In this document: positions 1 through 7,841 of the stretch, piece by piece
How positions within the stretch are numbered: position 1 is the stretch's first letter
Layout: each line of letters opens with the position of its first letter
Assembly (NCBI GenBank): GCA_004124535.1
Contig: SCKQ01000003.1
Location: forward strand, 1 to 64,000
Reading direction: 5' to 3'
DNA: 64,000 bases
Source: Fidelibacterota bacterium
GTDB taxonomy: Bacteria > Marinisomatota > Marinisomatia > Marinisomatales > TCS55
Notes under the pieces: generated by a model
Seen by the model: only the letters and a program-made list of their open reading frames with translations
The model's database searches: none
What the model was told of the DNA's origin: nothing
Position numbers and translations under genes: made by a program

Positions 1-2322
1 ATGAGTTCCCTGCGCACGGACCTGTACATTATTCAGCTGGATTGCGAGGATACGGAAATACAGCAGGTGTTGATCAACAATAATCGACCGCTGGAGTATT
101 CACTGAATGGACCCAAACTGAATATTGAGTTGGACCGTACCTATGGCTTTGATGATACACTGACCCTTTCCATCGATTATCAAGCCAAACCGAAAAAAGG
201 TCTCTATTTTGTCCGTTCCGATAAAGCGTATCCAGATAAGAATAACCAGGCCTGGACCCAGGGTGAAGGAATGGATAACCACAATTGGGTGCCCCTTTGG
301 GACTATCCCAATGACCGGGCCACGTTTGAGGTTATTTTGACAGTGGATACACCTTACACCGCTGTATCGAATGGTGAATTCGTGGGTATGACCGATAAGG
401 GCGCCACCCGGACCTTTCACTGGCACGAGCATTTCCCTATGGTCAGCTACCTGATTTCTTTTGTCATTGGCGATTTTCGCAGGGTAGAGGATAGCTATGG
501 CGATCTTTCCATTGGCTACTGGGTAACCCCTGAATTCAGCGACGCAGATGCCTTACGCTCCTTTGATCGGACACCGGAAATAGTAGCTTTCTTCAATGAA
601 CATACCGGTATTTCGTACCCCTATGAAAAACTGGACCAGATCATTATCGATGATTTTATGTGGGGTGGGATGGAGAATATCACCCTGATCCACCAGAGTT
701 CCGGGACCATGCACACTGACCGTGCCCGTCCGGACCATACCAGCGATGGGTTGGTGGCCCACGAGATCGCCCACCAGTGGTACGGCGATATGCTTACTAC
801 CCGGAATTGGGCCAATGCCTGGCTTAACGAAGGTTTCGCTACATTCCTGACCTATGCCTGGCGCGAATACGACCATGGCAGGGATGCGGCCGAATATGGC
901 CGTCGCTGGATGCTTTCCAGCGTCCGCTGGGCAGATGAATCAAAGCGCCGGCCTATGGTCCAGTATTACTATGAATCAGACATGGATCTTTTCAATTCGA
1001 ATATTTATGCCAAGGGTGCCCTGGTCTTGAATATGCTGCAGCATATGCTGGGTTATGATGCCTTTTGGCGAACCGTTCGCCACTATACCAGGACCTACCA
1101 GTTCAAGAATGTGGAATCCCAGGATCTGAAGCGCGTTTTTGAAGATGTTACCGGCCAGAATTTGGAATGGTTTTTCGATCAGTGGGTCTATACTGGTGGT
1201 TTACCAGAATTAGAGATCAAGTATAAATACAACCGCCGCAATAAACACGTGAAACTGACCATTCGTCAAACCCAGGATGTTGCTTCTTCTTCACTGTTTC
1301 GCCTGCCGATAACTGTTTTGATCGACAATGGTGAAATTGTGCGCCAGGATATCTGGATTGAAGAGGAAGAATCCACCTTTCTCATTCCCTCCATACGGGA
1401 CCCCAATATGGTCCTTGTCGATGAGGGGCATATCATCCCCAAGCGGATGGCATTCAAGAAAACACAGAGTGAATTAATCTACCAATCTGAACATGCAACC
1501 CACGTACTGGACCGTATCTGGGCTATTGAAAAACTAGCGGAGAAAAAACAGCGCAAGCGTTCCATTGAAAATGCGCTGGTGCATGCGTTGCAGAAAGATC
1601 CTTTTTACGGAGTCCGTGTTGAGGCTGCAGAGGCGCTTGGTAAGTATAAACCTAAAAAAGGGGCGGAAATTCTCATGAGCTCCATGCCCCGGCAGGACAA
1701 CCGCGTCAAAAGGGCCTGTATTCGTAGTTTAAGCAGCTATAAAACAAAGGAAGTAAAAGATTTCTTGATTGAGACCATGATGACTTCGGATAACGATTAC
1801 ACGGTCAATGATGCTTATACCACCTTGTTTGCTGTGGATAGTACTGCGGCTGATTCACTGTACGATTGGGCCATGAAACAGGATTCCCACCGTGATATGA
1901 TTCGCAAAACTGCGATCCGATCTTTACGCAAATATAATACCAGTAACTATAAAAGACTTAAAGCTTTACTTGAATATGGGGTGGCACCCTGGTCTTGTCG
2001 CTCAACAGTGGTCTCAACCATTGGCAGTCACACCGAAAAACACCCCGAACTAATATCCACGTTTGAAGAATTATTGTTTGATCCCAGTCGTAATGTGCGT
2101 ACCACAGCAGCACGGTTATTGAGCCGTCACGACGATGAATCTCAGGTAGTGAACCTGGAAGATCTCATTGTCCGCGATCCCATTACGGAACGCTATGTTA
2201 CACCTATGATCGCCCGTTTACAAGGCCAGGGGCCGACACAAGAACCGACTCCTTCATTAAAGCACGAACTACTGGATATCCGCGACCGCCTGGATAAACT
2301 TATTAAAGCGCAGCAGGATTAA
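1..2322 (+). CDS. M1-family zinc metallopeptidase with C-terminal HEAT-like repeats (5' partial)
   Basis: Aminopeptidase-type zinc hydrolase that probably trims N-terminal residues from peptides. The visible protein starts at base 1 and has no signal peptide; the N-terminal beta-sandwich looks incomplete, so the true start probably lies upstream. M1 hallmarks in this reading are the exopeptidase GGMEN motif at residues 222-226, the zinc motif HEIAH at 254-258 (ligands H254 and H258, general base E255), the third ligand E277 in NEGFA, and a probable catalytic tyrosine at Y336. Roughly residues 490-740 form helical, HEAT-like repeats, a common C-terminal extension in bacterial M1 enzymes of this type. 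It is followed after six bases by a 2H phosphoesterase gene. Family assignment is firm; substrate and cellular location are unknown because the N terminus is cut. Confidence 0.93.
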   Translation: MSSLRTDLYIIQLDCEDTEIQQVLINNNRPLEYSLNGPKLNIELDRTYGFDDTLTLSIDYQAKPKKGLYFVRSDKAYPDKNNQAWTQGEGMDNHNWVPLWDYPNDRATFEVILTVDTPYTAVSNGEFVGMTDKGATRTFHWHEHFPMVSYLISFVIGDFRRVEDSYGDLSIGYWVTPEFSDADALRSFDRTPEIVAFFNEHTGISYPYEKLDQIIIDDFMWGGMENITLIHQSSGTMHTDRARPDHTSDGLVAHEIAHQWYGDMLTTRNWANAWLNEGFATFLTYAWREYDHGRDAAEYGRRWMLSSVRWADESKRRPMVQYYYESDMDLFNSNIYAKGALVLNMLQHMLGYDAFWRTVRHYTRTYQFKNVESQDLKRVFEDVTGQNLEWFFDQWVYTGGLPELEIKYKYNRRNKHVKLTIRQTQDVASSSLFRLPITVLIDNGEIVRQDIWIEEEESTFLIPSIRDPNMVLVDEGHIIPKRMAFKKTQSELIYQSEHATHVLDRIWAIEKLAEKKQRKRSIENALVHALQKDPFYGVRVEAAEALGKYKPKKGAEILMSSMPRQDNRVKRACIRSLSSYKTKEVKDFLIETMMTSDNDYTVNDAYTTLFAVDSTAADSLYDWAMKQDSHRDMIRKTAIRSLRKYNTSNYKRLKALLEYGVAPWSCRSTVVSTIGSHTEKHPELISTFEELLFDPSRNVRTTAARLLSRHDDESQVVNLEDLIVRDPITERYVTPMIARLQGQGPTQEPTPSLKHELLDIRDRLDKLIKAQQD

Positions 2323-2328
2323 CAGTCG

Positions 2329-2826
2329 TTGATTTCTATTTGGCTCATTCCGGCCCCGGAAGATGCACAATATCTCCAAGCGATAATAAATAACCTGGCA
2401 GCTACTTATCAAGCTCCTGTTTTCAGTCCTCATTGCACCTTATACAGCCCAACCGATCTGCCTGTAGCAGAGTTAAAGAAAATTCTTGAACGATCTGCCG
2501 AGGATACGATTTCCTTTGTGGTAGACAAGGAAAAAATCAACCATATGGAAAATATTTGGAAAACAGTATTCATCGAATTGATAAGATCACCAGAATTGGA
2601 ACAACTGCAGCAAGCGGTTATTAGCCAATTCCCGGAGGGCCAACCCTATGAATTTTTACCCCACATCAGTTTGCTATACAAGGAAATGCCTGGTAAGCAG
2701 AAAGAGGATATTATTCGTAATTTACACGTGAAAAATTACTTTAAAATGGATAAGATAGCTGCCGTGCGAACTGAGCCAAATGTGGATAATTGGGAAACAG
2801 TAGTTGAAATACCATTCCATGCTTGA
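2329..2826 (+). CDS. 2H phosphoesterase superfamily protein (cyclic phosphodiesterase / 2'-5' RNA ligase-like)
   Basis: A 165-residue protein carrying the two HxT/S motifs that define 2H phosphoesterases: H35-C-T37 and H112-I-S114. Each sits on a predicted beta strand, about 77 residues apart. Family members hydrolyse or form 2',3'-cyclic or 2'-5' phosphodiester bonds in RNA fragments or nucleotides; the exact substrate here cannot be told. The start is TTG at 2329, the first start codon after the upstream stop. The 3' end overlaps the next gene, whose ATG at 2819 lies before this stop (2824-2826), suggesting translational coupling. The size and the short spacing between motifs resemble the cyclic phosphodiesterase-like branch more than ThpR, but this is not certain. 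Confidence 0.8.
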   Translation: MISIWLIPAPEDAQYLQAIINNLAATYQAPVFSPHCTLYSPTDLPVAELKKILERSAEDTISFVVDKEKINHMENIWKTVFIELIRSPELEQLQQAVISQFPEGQPYEFLPHISLLYKEMPGKQKEDIIRNLHVKNYFKMDKIAAVRTEPNVDNWETVVEIPFHA

Positions 2827-3358
2827 ACCAAAAAATACAATTCTGGTAATTATCGATGTACAGGGTAAACTTGCCCAGATCATGAACGACCGGGAAGATC
2901 TGATCAAAAATCTGCAAGTTCTTATAAGTGGCGCAAAATTGTTGGAAATCCCCATTATCTGGATGGAACAGCTGCCTGATAAACTGGGTCCGACCATTTC
3001 TGAGATCCAGGAACTGCTGCCGGATATGAAGCCGATTGTCAAGGATGTATTCAGTTGTGCTAGGAATGAAGAATTCAATGCGCGCTTGCAGGAATTGCAT
3101 GTCCATGACATAATTCTGGCCGGTATTGAATCTCACGTTTGTGTTTACCAGACAGCCATGGACCTTCTGGATCAGGATTATGCGGTTCATGTGGCCGCAG
3201 ATGCCGTTTCATCCCGTACGGATAGCAATAAACAACTGGGGCTGGAGCGCATGCTTCTTGAGGGTGTGGTCCAAACGAGTGTGGAAATGGTGCTCTTTGA
3301 ATTACAGGGTGTTGCCTCAGGTGAACGCTTTCGTGAACTGGCTAAGTTGGTAAAATAA
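2819..3358 (+). CDS. Isochorismatase-family cysteine hydrolase
   Basis: A 179-residue alpha/beta hydrolase of the isochorismatase-like superfamily. The catalytic triad is visible: D13 in the IIDVQ strand, K75 in KDVFSC, and nucleophile C108 in GIESHVCVYQT. These proteins hydrolyse C-N or C-O bonds (amides, ureides, vinyl ethers). The close resemblance to YcaC-like members of unknown substrate means the reaction is not predicted. I chose ATG 2819 rather than TTG 2804 because it overlaps the upstream stop in the usual coupled arrangement and the protein begins directly before the first core strand. A cytosolic location is likely because no signal peptide is present. Confidence 0.85.
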   Translation: MLEPKNTILVIIDVQGKLAQIMNDREDLIKNLQVLISGAKLLEIPIIWMEQLPDKLGPTISEIQELLPDMKPIVKDVFSCARNEEFNARLQELHVHDIILAGIESHVCVYQTAMDLLDQDYAVHVAADAVSSRTDSNKQLGLERMLLEGVVQTSVEMVLFELQGVASGERFRELAKLVK

Positions 3359-3400
3359 GGTCATTAGGTAATTTTTGTAATCTATCGTAGTTTTTTACCA

Positions 3401-3751
3401 ATGCTTCGGAAAATAATTACTGTCATTCTTCTTGCGGTGCTGATGGTTATTACTGTTGGCCCATTTGTTCAGGTCACTGCTTGCAACATGCCTTGCTGTA
3501 CAGATTTGGCAGCTACCTGCTGTGAGCCAAACCCTGAACAAATTTGCCACAGTTCTGTTGACTGCGGTAAATTTGTATTTACTGCCGTTATTTCAGCGCC
3601 AATTCAAAAAAAATATCAGCAATCTGATCTATTAGAATTTGCATTGGTATTATTTTCTGATATTGTTCAGGATCCTGGATTTCAAGTTTTACACGAAGAG
3701 GACACTATGTCTTACCTCTTAAGCCACCTTAACCTGCCTCTATTAGCCTAG
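3401..3751 (+). CDS. Small secreted cysteine-rich protein, function unknown
   Basis: A 116-residue protein with an N-terminal hydrophobic signal segment (about residues 5-25). A cysteine cluster follows: C28, C32, C33, C40, C41, C49 and C55, seven cysteines in 28 residues, including two CC pairs. The remainder is weakly hydrophobic and ends LPLLA. I do not recognise a named family. Periplasmic metal binding or a disulphide-rich fold would both fit. The gene is the first of three consecutive genes with thiol or selenol motifs (selenoprotein barrel, HMA lipoprotein) that end at a shared terminator, so a role in metal or redox handling is inferred from neighbours only. Confidence 0.65.
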   Translation: MLRKIITVILLAVLMVITVGPFVQVTACNMPCCTDLAATCCEPNPEQICHSSVDCGKFVFTAVISAPIQKKYQQSDLLEFALVLFSDIVQDPGFQVLHEEDTMSYLLSHLNLPLLA

Positions 3752-3885
3752 TAGAATAAAATATCTTAATGCTTGGGCACTAAATATAGCCAGGCACTGA
3801 TTATTCAATAAAAATTCAATAAATCCGGTGCGTGGTTTTGGTTACTGTTTTTGGTAGGATACCATAGGAAAAAGGATCAAGGAAA

Positions 3886-4905
3886 ATGAAGCTAAGAATT
3901 ACAATATTTTTAACACTTTTATCAGCGTTGCTTTGGGGACAATGACCCATGTGAGCCAATCCCAGCCTCCCGGTCGGGACGGCCAATTCCGGTATTGGGT
4001 TAGATAAGGGTGAATTTACTCTTGGTTCTAACTTATTATATCAAAACATTGAATGGTGGCATAGTGAACTTGATAGTATGGGTGACCATAAAGGTAACCT
4101 GCGCTCAAAACTTGCGGAAATCAATGCCACTTTTGGTATATCGGATCAGTGGAACATGAGCGTTGATATGATGCTTGGTAATCGTTCAATGGACTATTAT
4201 CGGGTTGAGAATATCCACCATCGCGATGAACATAAATTAGGCCTGGGTGATACGCGCGTGACTTTAAGGTATCTATTTGAAAATACCACATTTGGACCAG
4301 GACAACGGATGTTTCTAGGTTCCGGCCTAATTATTCCATCTAAAAATACATTGCAGGATGATCCCTTCTTAATGGGTAGAAATGGGCAAAGACATACCCA
4401 TTTTGATCTGGGCGAAGGCGTGTATAAAGGACTACTGGAATTTCAGTATTTTAATCGAACTCAAGGTTTTATTTACCCTGGCGGGTTCTTGAAGGTCGTT
4501 TTCCCCTTGCAGACCAATCAATATGGGTATAAGCCGGGGTTGCAAATGAGCAGTGTGTTCATAGGTTATTTACAAACAAAAAGCCTTTTCAGAGGTGTAC
4601 CGTTTGTTCAAATCATTGGGCAATACCGTTCTGTAGATACTTGGTCTGGGTTGATAGCGCCGAATTCAGAAGGTGGTGTCATAAATATTGGCGTCGGGCT
4701 TTCTTGGAGTTGGGCCGGTAACTATCTTACTTTATCAGTCCGGGGACCAGTGTATATTACCACTTCAGTCGCTGGTCAAGAACAGGACAAGGTGCAAAGT
4801 AGAACAGATGCATGGGGGTTTTCTTTCAGTATCCGTAAGTCATTTACTTTGCCTAAATTTTCACCTGAGCAAATCGATGGGGAAGAGCACGATCATGAGC
4901 ATTAA
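3886..4905 (+). CDS. Putative selenoprotein: outer-membrane beta-barrel protein with N-terminal UxxU motif
   Basis: Reading from ATG 3886 (AAGGA ribosome site at 3879-3883) gives a 339-residue protein if two in-frame TGA codons, 3943-3945 and 3952-3954, are decoded as selenocysteine. Residues 1-19 form a signal peptide. U20-P-M-U23 stands right at the mature N terminus, where a CxxC pair would be expected. Residues 24-339 are uninterrupted and have the alternating, aromatic-rich pattern of an outer-membrane barrel, resembling PF13557-like putative transporters. The C terminus ends in a metal-binding-like HDHEH (335-339). A SECIS-like hairpin follows the second TGA, and selA/selB lie about 7 kb downstream. 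The frame from 3886 through 4078 contains no stop other than the two TGAs. The HMA lipoprotein gene starts 30 bases later. The alternative is a pseudogene with two nonsense mutations, which fits the hairpin and UxxU pattern poorly. Transport substrate unknown. Confidence 0.82.
3965..3983 (+). promoter_or_regulatory. SECIS-like hairpin for UGA recoding
   Basis: The RNA folds as GCC-UCCC, loop GGUC, GGGA-(bulged C)-GGC: seven pairs with one bulge. The loop GGUC is the loop of the E. coli fdhF SECIS recognised by SelB. Counting the U of the second UGA (3952) as 1, the loop occupies positions 21-24; in fdhF it occupies 22-25. A further possible outer stem pairs CCAAT (3956-3960) with ATTGG (3994-3998). 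The hairpin lies inside the coding sequence, as in bacterial selenoprotein mRNAs. Confidence 0.8.
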
Positions 4906-4934
4906 TAAATCTAATTAGCCAAAGAGAGGAAAAA

Positions 4935-5276
4935 ATGAAGAAACAACTAATTACAATCAGCCTCGTTCTCGGTTTAATGGCCGGTTGCGGCGGTGAAGCT
5001 GATAATAAAACTGCTGACATTGCCTTGAAAACCATACAGTGCGGCATGTGCTCAGATAAAATTGCTAGTGGTCTGGACAAATTAGAGGGCGTTGTTAAGG
5101 TGGATGTAGATCTGGAAAAGAAAGTTGGTAAAGTGATCTACAAAGCAGGTGTTATCGATTTAGGCGTTATCGAAAAAGCGATTGCTGCTATTGGGTATGA
5201 TGCCAATGATACACCGGCAGAACCAAAAGCCTATTCCGGACTAGATATGTGCTGCAAAGTCCCCGGGAAAAATTAA
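4935..5276 (+). CDS. Heavy-metal-associated (HMA) domain lipoprotein
   Basis: A 113-residue lipoprotein. A lipobox LMAGC gives lipidated C18, so it is likely anchored at the inner or outer membrane facing the periplasm. Residues about 28-95 form an HMA ferredoxin-like domain with the metal motif C36-G-M-C39, as in copper and mercury chaperones (CopZ, MerP, and the N-terminal domains of P1-type ATPases). An extra C106-C107 pair near the C terminus could add ligands. A strong AGAGGA ribosome site precedes ATG 4935. It is the last gene of the metal-associated cassette and follows the selenoprotein barrel by 30 bases; a terminator follows at 5296. Which metal it binds is not visible. Confidence 0.85.
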   Translation: MKKQLITISLVLGLMAGCGGEADNKTADIALKTIQCGMCSDKIASGLDKLEGVVKVDVDLEKKVGKVIYKAGVIDLGVIEKAIAAIGYDANDTPAEPKAYSGLDMCCKVPGKN

Positions 5277-5295
5277 GGCCTGCTTAAAGGCTCCT

Positions 5296-5317
5296 AACCC
5301 CTAATGGGGTTCTTTTT
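5296..5317 (+). terminator. Rho-independent terminator after the HMA gene
   Basis: Perfect six-pair stem AACCCC/GGGGTT with loop TAAT (5296-5311), followed by C and five T (5312-5317). It lies 20 bases after the HMA stop and separates the metal cassette from ffh. Confidence 0.85.
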
Positions 5318-5415
5318 ACTGATTTTACGTTTACTGTAATTCTTTTGTCATTGCCGGGCCTAACCGGTAACTTCCCGGGCTTATTTAGAACCGATCTATC
5401 CAAATTTTATAGAAA

Positions 5416-6738
5416 ATGTTCGATCAAATAACAGAACGGTTTGATACCGTGCTGCGCAACCTGCGCGGCCTCGGTAAGATTACAGATAAGAATATCCAGG
5501 AAACCGCGCGTGAAATTCGTCGCATACTCCTGGAAGCAGACGTGAATTTTCAAGTCACCCGAGATTTTGTAAAACGGGTGCAAGAACGGTCTGCCGGGAC
5601 AAAAGTTCTCAAATCAGTGAAACCGGGGGAACAGTTTATCAAGATTATCCATGATGAACTGGCTACACTGCTTGGTAATGAACCCGTCCCATTGGAATTC
5701 GCTAAAAAAGGCCAGACCGTAATCTTAATGGCTGGCTTGCAGGGTTCGGGTAAGACTACAACCTGTGTAAAATTAGCCAACCGGTTTAAGGATCAGGGCA
5801 AATCCGTTCTACTGGTCGCAGCAGATGTCTATCGTCCCGCTGCGATCAAACAGTTACAGGTACTTGCCGATGAAATTGCTGTACCAGTGTTTGAGATGGG
5901 GCAGGATGACCCGGTGAAGATTTGCTCTGCTGCCGTTGAAGAAGCGGCCCTATCAAACCTTGATTGTGTTATTCTGGATACAGCTGGCCGTCTTCACGTA
6001 GACGGTGAAATGATGGTTGAGATCCAGCAAATTTCTGAAGCGGTAAAGCCTACAGAAACCTTGTTTGTGGCGGATGGCATGACCGGACAAGATGCGGTCC
6101 ATTCCGCCCAGGCATTTAATGAAGCGCTGGAAATCACTGGTACGATATTGACGAAGTTGGATGGGGATGCTCGCGGTGGTGCCGCTATGTCGATCACTGC
6201 CGTCACCAAAAAGCCGGTGAAATTCATTGGTATTTCTGAAAAGACTGATGGCTTGGAAGTATTTGATCCGCAGCGCATGGCCGACCGCATCCTGGGGTTG
6301 GGTGATGTAGTTACCTTAGTAGAAAAAGCTCAAAAAGTGGTGGCTGAATCAGAAACCGTGAAAATACAGGAAAAACTTCTCGAGAATCGGTTTACGCTGG
6401 AAGATTTTAACACCCAGATTAAGCAACTGCATAAGATGGGTAACTTGAATCAGATTATGGGTATGATCCCAGGCGTACCGCGTAAGATGCTGCAGGGGAT
6501 GGACCTGGATGATCGGCAATTATCATGGACGGAAGCCATGATTAATTCGATGACACTCCAGGAACGGAATAATTCCCAGCTCATCAATGGGAGGCGCCGC
6601 AGGCGGATTGCAGCTGGCTCAGGTCGTTCTGTACAGGAAGTGAATCAATTATTAAAACAATTCACAGAAATGCAGAAAATGATGAAAAAATTTGGTAAAA
6701 TGAAATCCCGCGGAATAAGGGTGGGACAGTTTATTTGA
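5416..6738 (+). CDS. ffh: Signal recognition particle protein Ffh
   Basis: SRP54 GTPase that binds signal sequences emerging from ribosomes and, with 4.5S RNA and FtsY, brings membrane proteins to SecYEG. Residues 1-90 form the helical N domain. The G domain carries the P-loop GLQGSGKTT (107-115), DTAGR (188-192) and TKLDG (246-250). From about 310 the methionine-rich M domain holds the signal-binding groove and RNA-binding helices (an arginine-rich stretch in the last 80 residues). At 440 residues it has normal length. ATG 5416 gives the standard N terminus. It leads the ffh-rpsP-khpA-rimM-trmD-rplS cluster, a conserved arrangement in bacteria. The 140-base upstream region holds the previous terminator and presumably this operon's promoter. 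Confidence 0.97.
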   Translation: MFDQITERFDTVLRNLRGLGKITDKNIQETAREIRRILLEADVNFQVTRDFVKRVQERSAGTKVLKSVKPGEQFIKIIHDELATLLGNEPVPLEFAKKGQTVILMAGLQGSGKTTTCVKLANRFKDQGKSVLLVAADVYRPAAIKQLQVLADEIAVPVFEMGQDDPVKICSAAVEEAALSNLDCVILDTAGRLHVDGEMMVEIQQISEAVKPTETLFVADGMTGQDAVHSAQAFNEALEITGTILTKLDGDARGGAAMSITAVTKKPVKFIGISEKTDGLEVFDPQRMADRILGLGDVVTLVEKAQKVVAESETVKIQEKLLENRFTLEDFNTQIKQLHKMGNLNQIMGMIPGVPRKMLQGMDLDDRQLSWTEAMINSMTLQERNNSQLINGRRRRRIAAGSGRSVQEVNQLLKQFTEMQKMMKKFGKMKSRGIRVGQFI

Positions 6739-6760
6739 TGTAAATGAAGGAGATATTGTA

Positions 6761-7804
6761 TTGGCGACGAAAATAAGACTAAAACGCATTGGGCGTCGAA
6801 ATAGACCATTCTATCGCCTGGTTGTCATGGATGCGCGCAATCGCAGGGATGGAGCGGCAATTGAAGAGGTAGGCTGGTATAACCCCATTGCAAAAGATGA
6901 AATTTATTCACTCAAGGAAGATAGGATTTTGCATTGGCTGCAAGAAGGCGCGCAGCCAACGGATACGGCCCATGATATTTTGCGTACAGCGGGAATCGCC
7001 CATAAGTGGCACCTTATGAAACAAGGCCTAGACGAAGCAGCCGTGGAAAAAGAAATGAAGAAATGGGCCCTTGAACGAGAAGATGTATTGGAGCGCCGGC
7101 GCCAGCGGGCCGAAGCAAAAGTAGCTGAGAAGAAAGCTGCTGCTGGAAAGAAGGCGGCAGAAACAGCTGCTGAAGCGGATAAACCTGCTGAGCCAGATGC
7201 TAAAGCGGAACCTGTGGATGAAGCACCAGATGCACTTGCGGAGGTAGATGCTGAGGAAAGTGCTGTCGATAGCGCTGATGAAGCTCCTGTTGAAAAAGAT
7301 GAAGAATTACCTGCGGAAGAAACTGATAATAGTGGTGTGGAAGATGAAGAGGCGCAAGCGGATGGGGCTGGTGATGAAGAAACTGGCGATGAAAGTGCAG
7401 ATGAAAAAGAGGAACCCAAAGAAGAAGACGCAGCGGATGGTGATGAAGCATCTGAGACAGTAGATTCAGATGAGGTCGATAAAGTTGATGTGGATGAAAG
7501 TGCAGATACTGGTGATAGCGGTAAAGGCGAAGGTGATAGCGTTGATGAAGCCCCTGTTGAAACAGAGGAAGAATTACCTGCGGAAGAAACTGATAATAGT
7601 GGTGTGGAAGATGAAGAGGCTCAAGCGGATGGGGCTGGTGATGAAGAAACTGGCGATGAAAGTGCAGATGAAAAAGAGGAACCAAAAGAAGAAGCGCAAA
7701 AGGGTGAGAGTACTGACGAAGCAGAACCCGAAAAGGACAAGTCAGGTAAAAAGGGTTCAAAGAAAACAGCCAAGAAAAATGGCCAAGAAACAGATGATAA
7801 GTGA
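6761..7804 (+). CDS. rpsP: 30S ribosomal protein S16 with long acidic C-terminal extension
   Basis: Residues 1-85 are a complete S16 (MATKIRLKRIGRRNRPFYR start, a 16S rRNA-binding protein needed for 30S assembly). The protein then continues to 347 residues, about four times the usual S16 length. Residues about 105-150 are a Lys/Ala/Glu-rich helix; the rest is a strongly acidic, low-complexity tail that ends in a basic lysine patch. The tail contains two nearly identical 50-residue blocks (bases 7277-7426 and 7544-7693). Start TTG 6761 is supported by AAGGAG at 6747-6752, eight bases upstream. C-terminal extensions of S16 are known in Bacteroidetes-related bacteria; this one is long and internally duplicated. 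The function of the tail is unknown. Confidence 0.95.
   Translation: MATKIRLKRIGRRNRPFYRLVVMDARNRRDGAAIEEVGWYNPIAKDEIYSLKEDRILHWLQEGAQPTDTAHDILRTAGIAHKWHLMKQGLDEAAVEKEMKKWALEREDVLERRRQRAEAKVAEKKAAAGKKAAETAAEADKPAEPDAKAEPVDEAPDALAEVDAEESAVDSADEAPVEKDEELPAEETDNSGVEDEEAQADGAGDEETGDESADEKEEPKEEDAADGDEASETVDSDEVDKVDVDESADTGDSGKGEGDSVDEAPVETEEELPAEETDNSGVEDEEAQADGAGDEETGDESADEKEEPKEEAQKGESTDEAEPEKDKSGKKGSKKTAKKNGQETDDK
7277..7426 (+). repeat. Direct repeat copy 1 within rpsP tail
   Basis: A 150-base segment encoding a 50-residue acidic block, repeated 267 bases later (7544-7693) with only a handful of substitutions, mostly near its beginning. It is in frame, so the duplication lengthened the S16 tail without disrupting it. 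Confidence 0.92.
7544..7693 (+). repeat. Direct repeat copy 2 within rpsP tail
   Basis: Second copy of the 150-base acidic block at 7277-7426. The last 110 bases or so are almost base-for-base identical between copies, suggesting recent duplication or ongoing gene conversion. Confidence 0.92.
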
Positions 7805-7810
7805 AGAGAT

Positions 7811-7833
7811 GGACCGCTAATGGTCCAAGGAGG
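7811..7833 (+). promoter_or_regulatory. Hairpin plus strong ribosome binding site before khpA
   Basis: GGACC (7811-7815) and GGTCC (7822-7826) form a perfect five-pair stem around GCTAAT, followed directly by AAGGAGG (7827-7833). The Shine-Dalgarno position favours ATG 7842 over ATG 7836 as the khpA start. The small hairpin may protect or set off the ribosome site in the rpsP-khpA junction. Confidence 0.55.
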
Positions 7834-7841
7834 AAATGATC

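Noticed and set aside
3886..3954. Pseudogene with two nonsense mutations
   Set aside because: Both lesions would have to be TGA, three codons apart, at a CxxC-like position, followed by a hairpin with the SECIS loop at the right distance, in a genome with selA and selB. No frameshift or other stop is present.
4078..4905. A gene starting at ATG 4078 without signal peptide
   Set aside because: The frame is open upstream apart from the two TGAs, and the first ATG with a ribosome site and signal peptide is 3886. Starting at 4078 would remove the export signal of a barrel protein and has no ribosome site.
6904..7419. Minus-strand serine/alanine-rich frame opposite rpsP
   Set aside because: Serine/alanine runs are simply the complement of the acidic tail codons; no ribosome site and no family resemblance.
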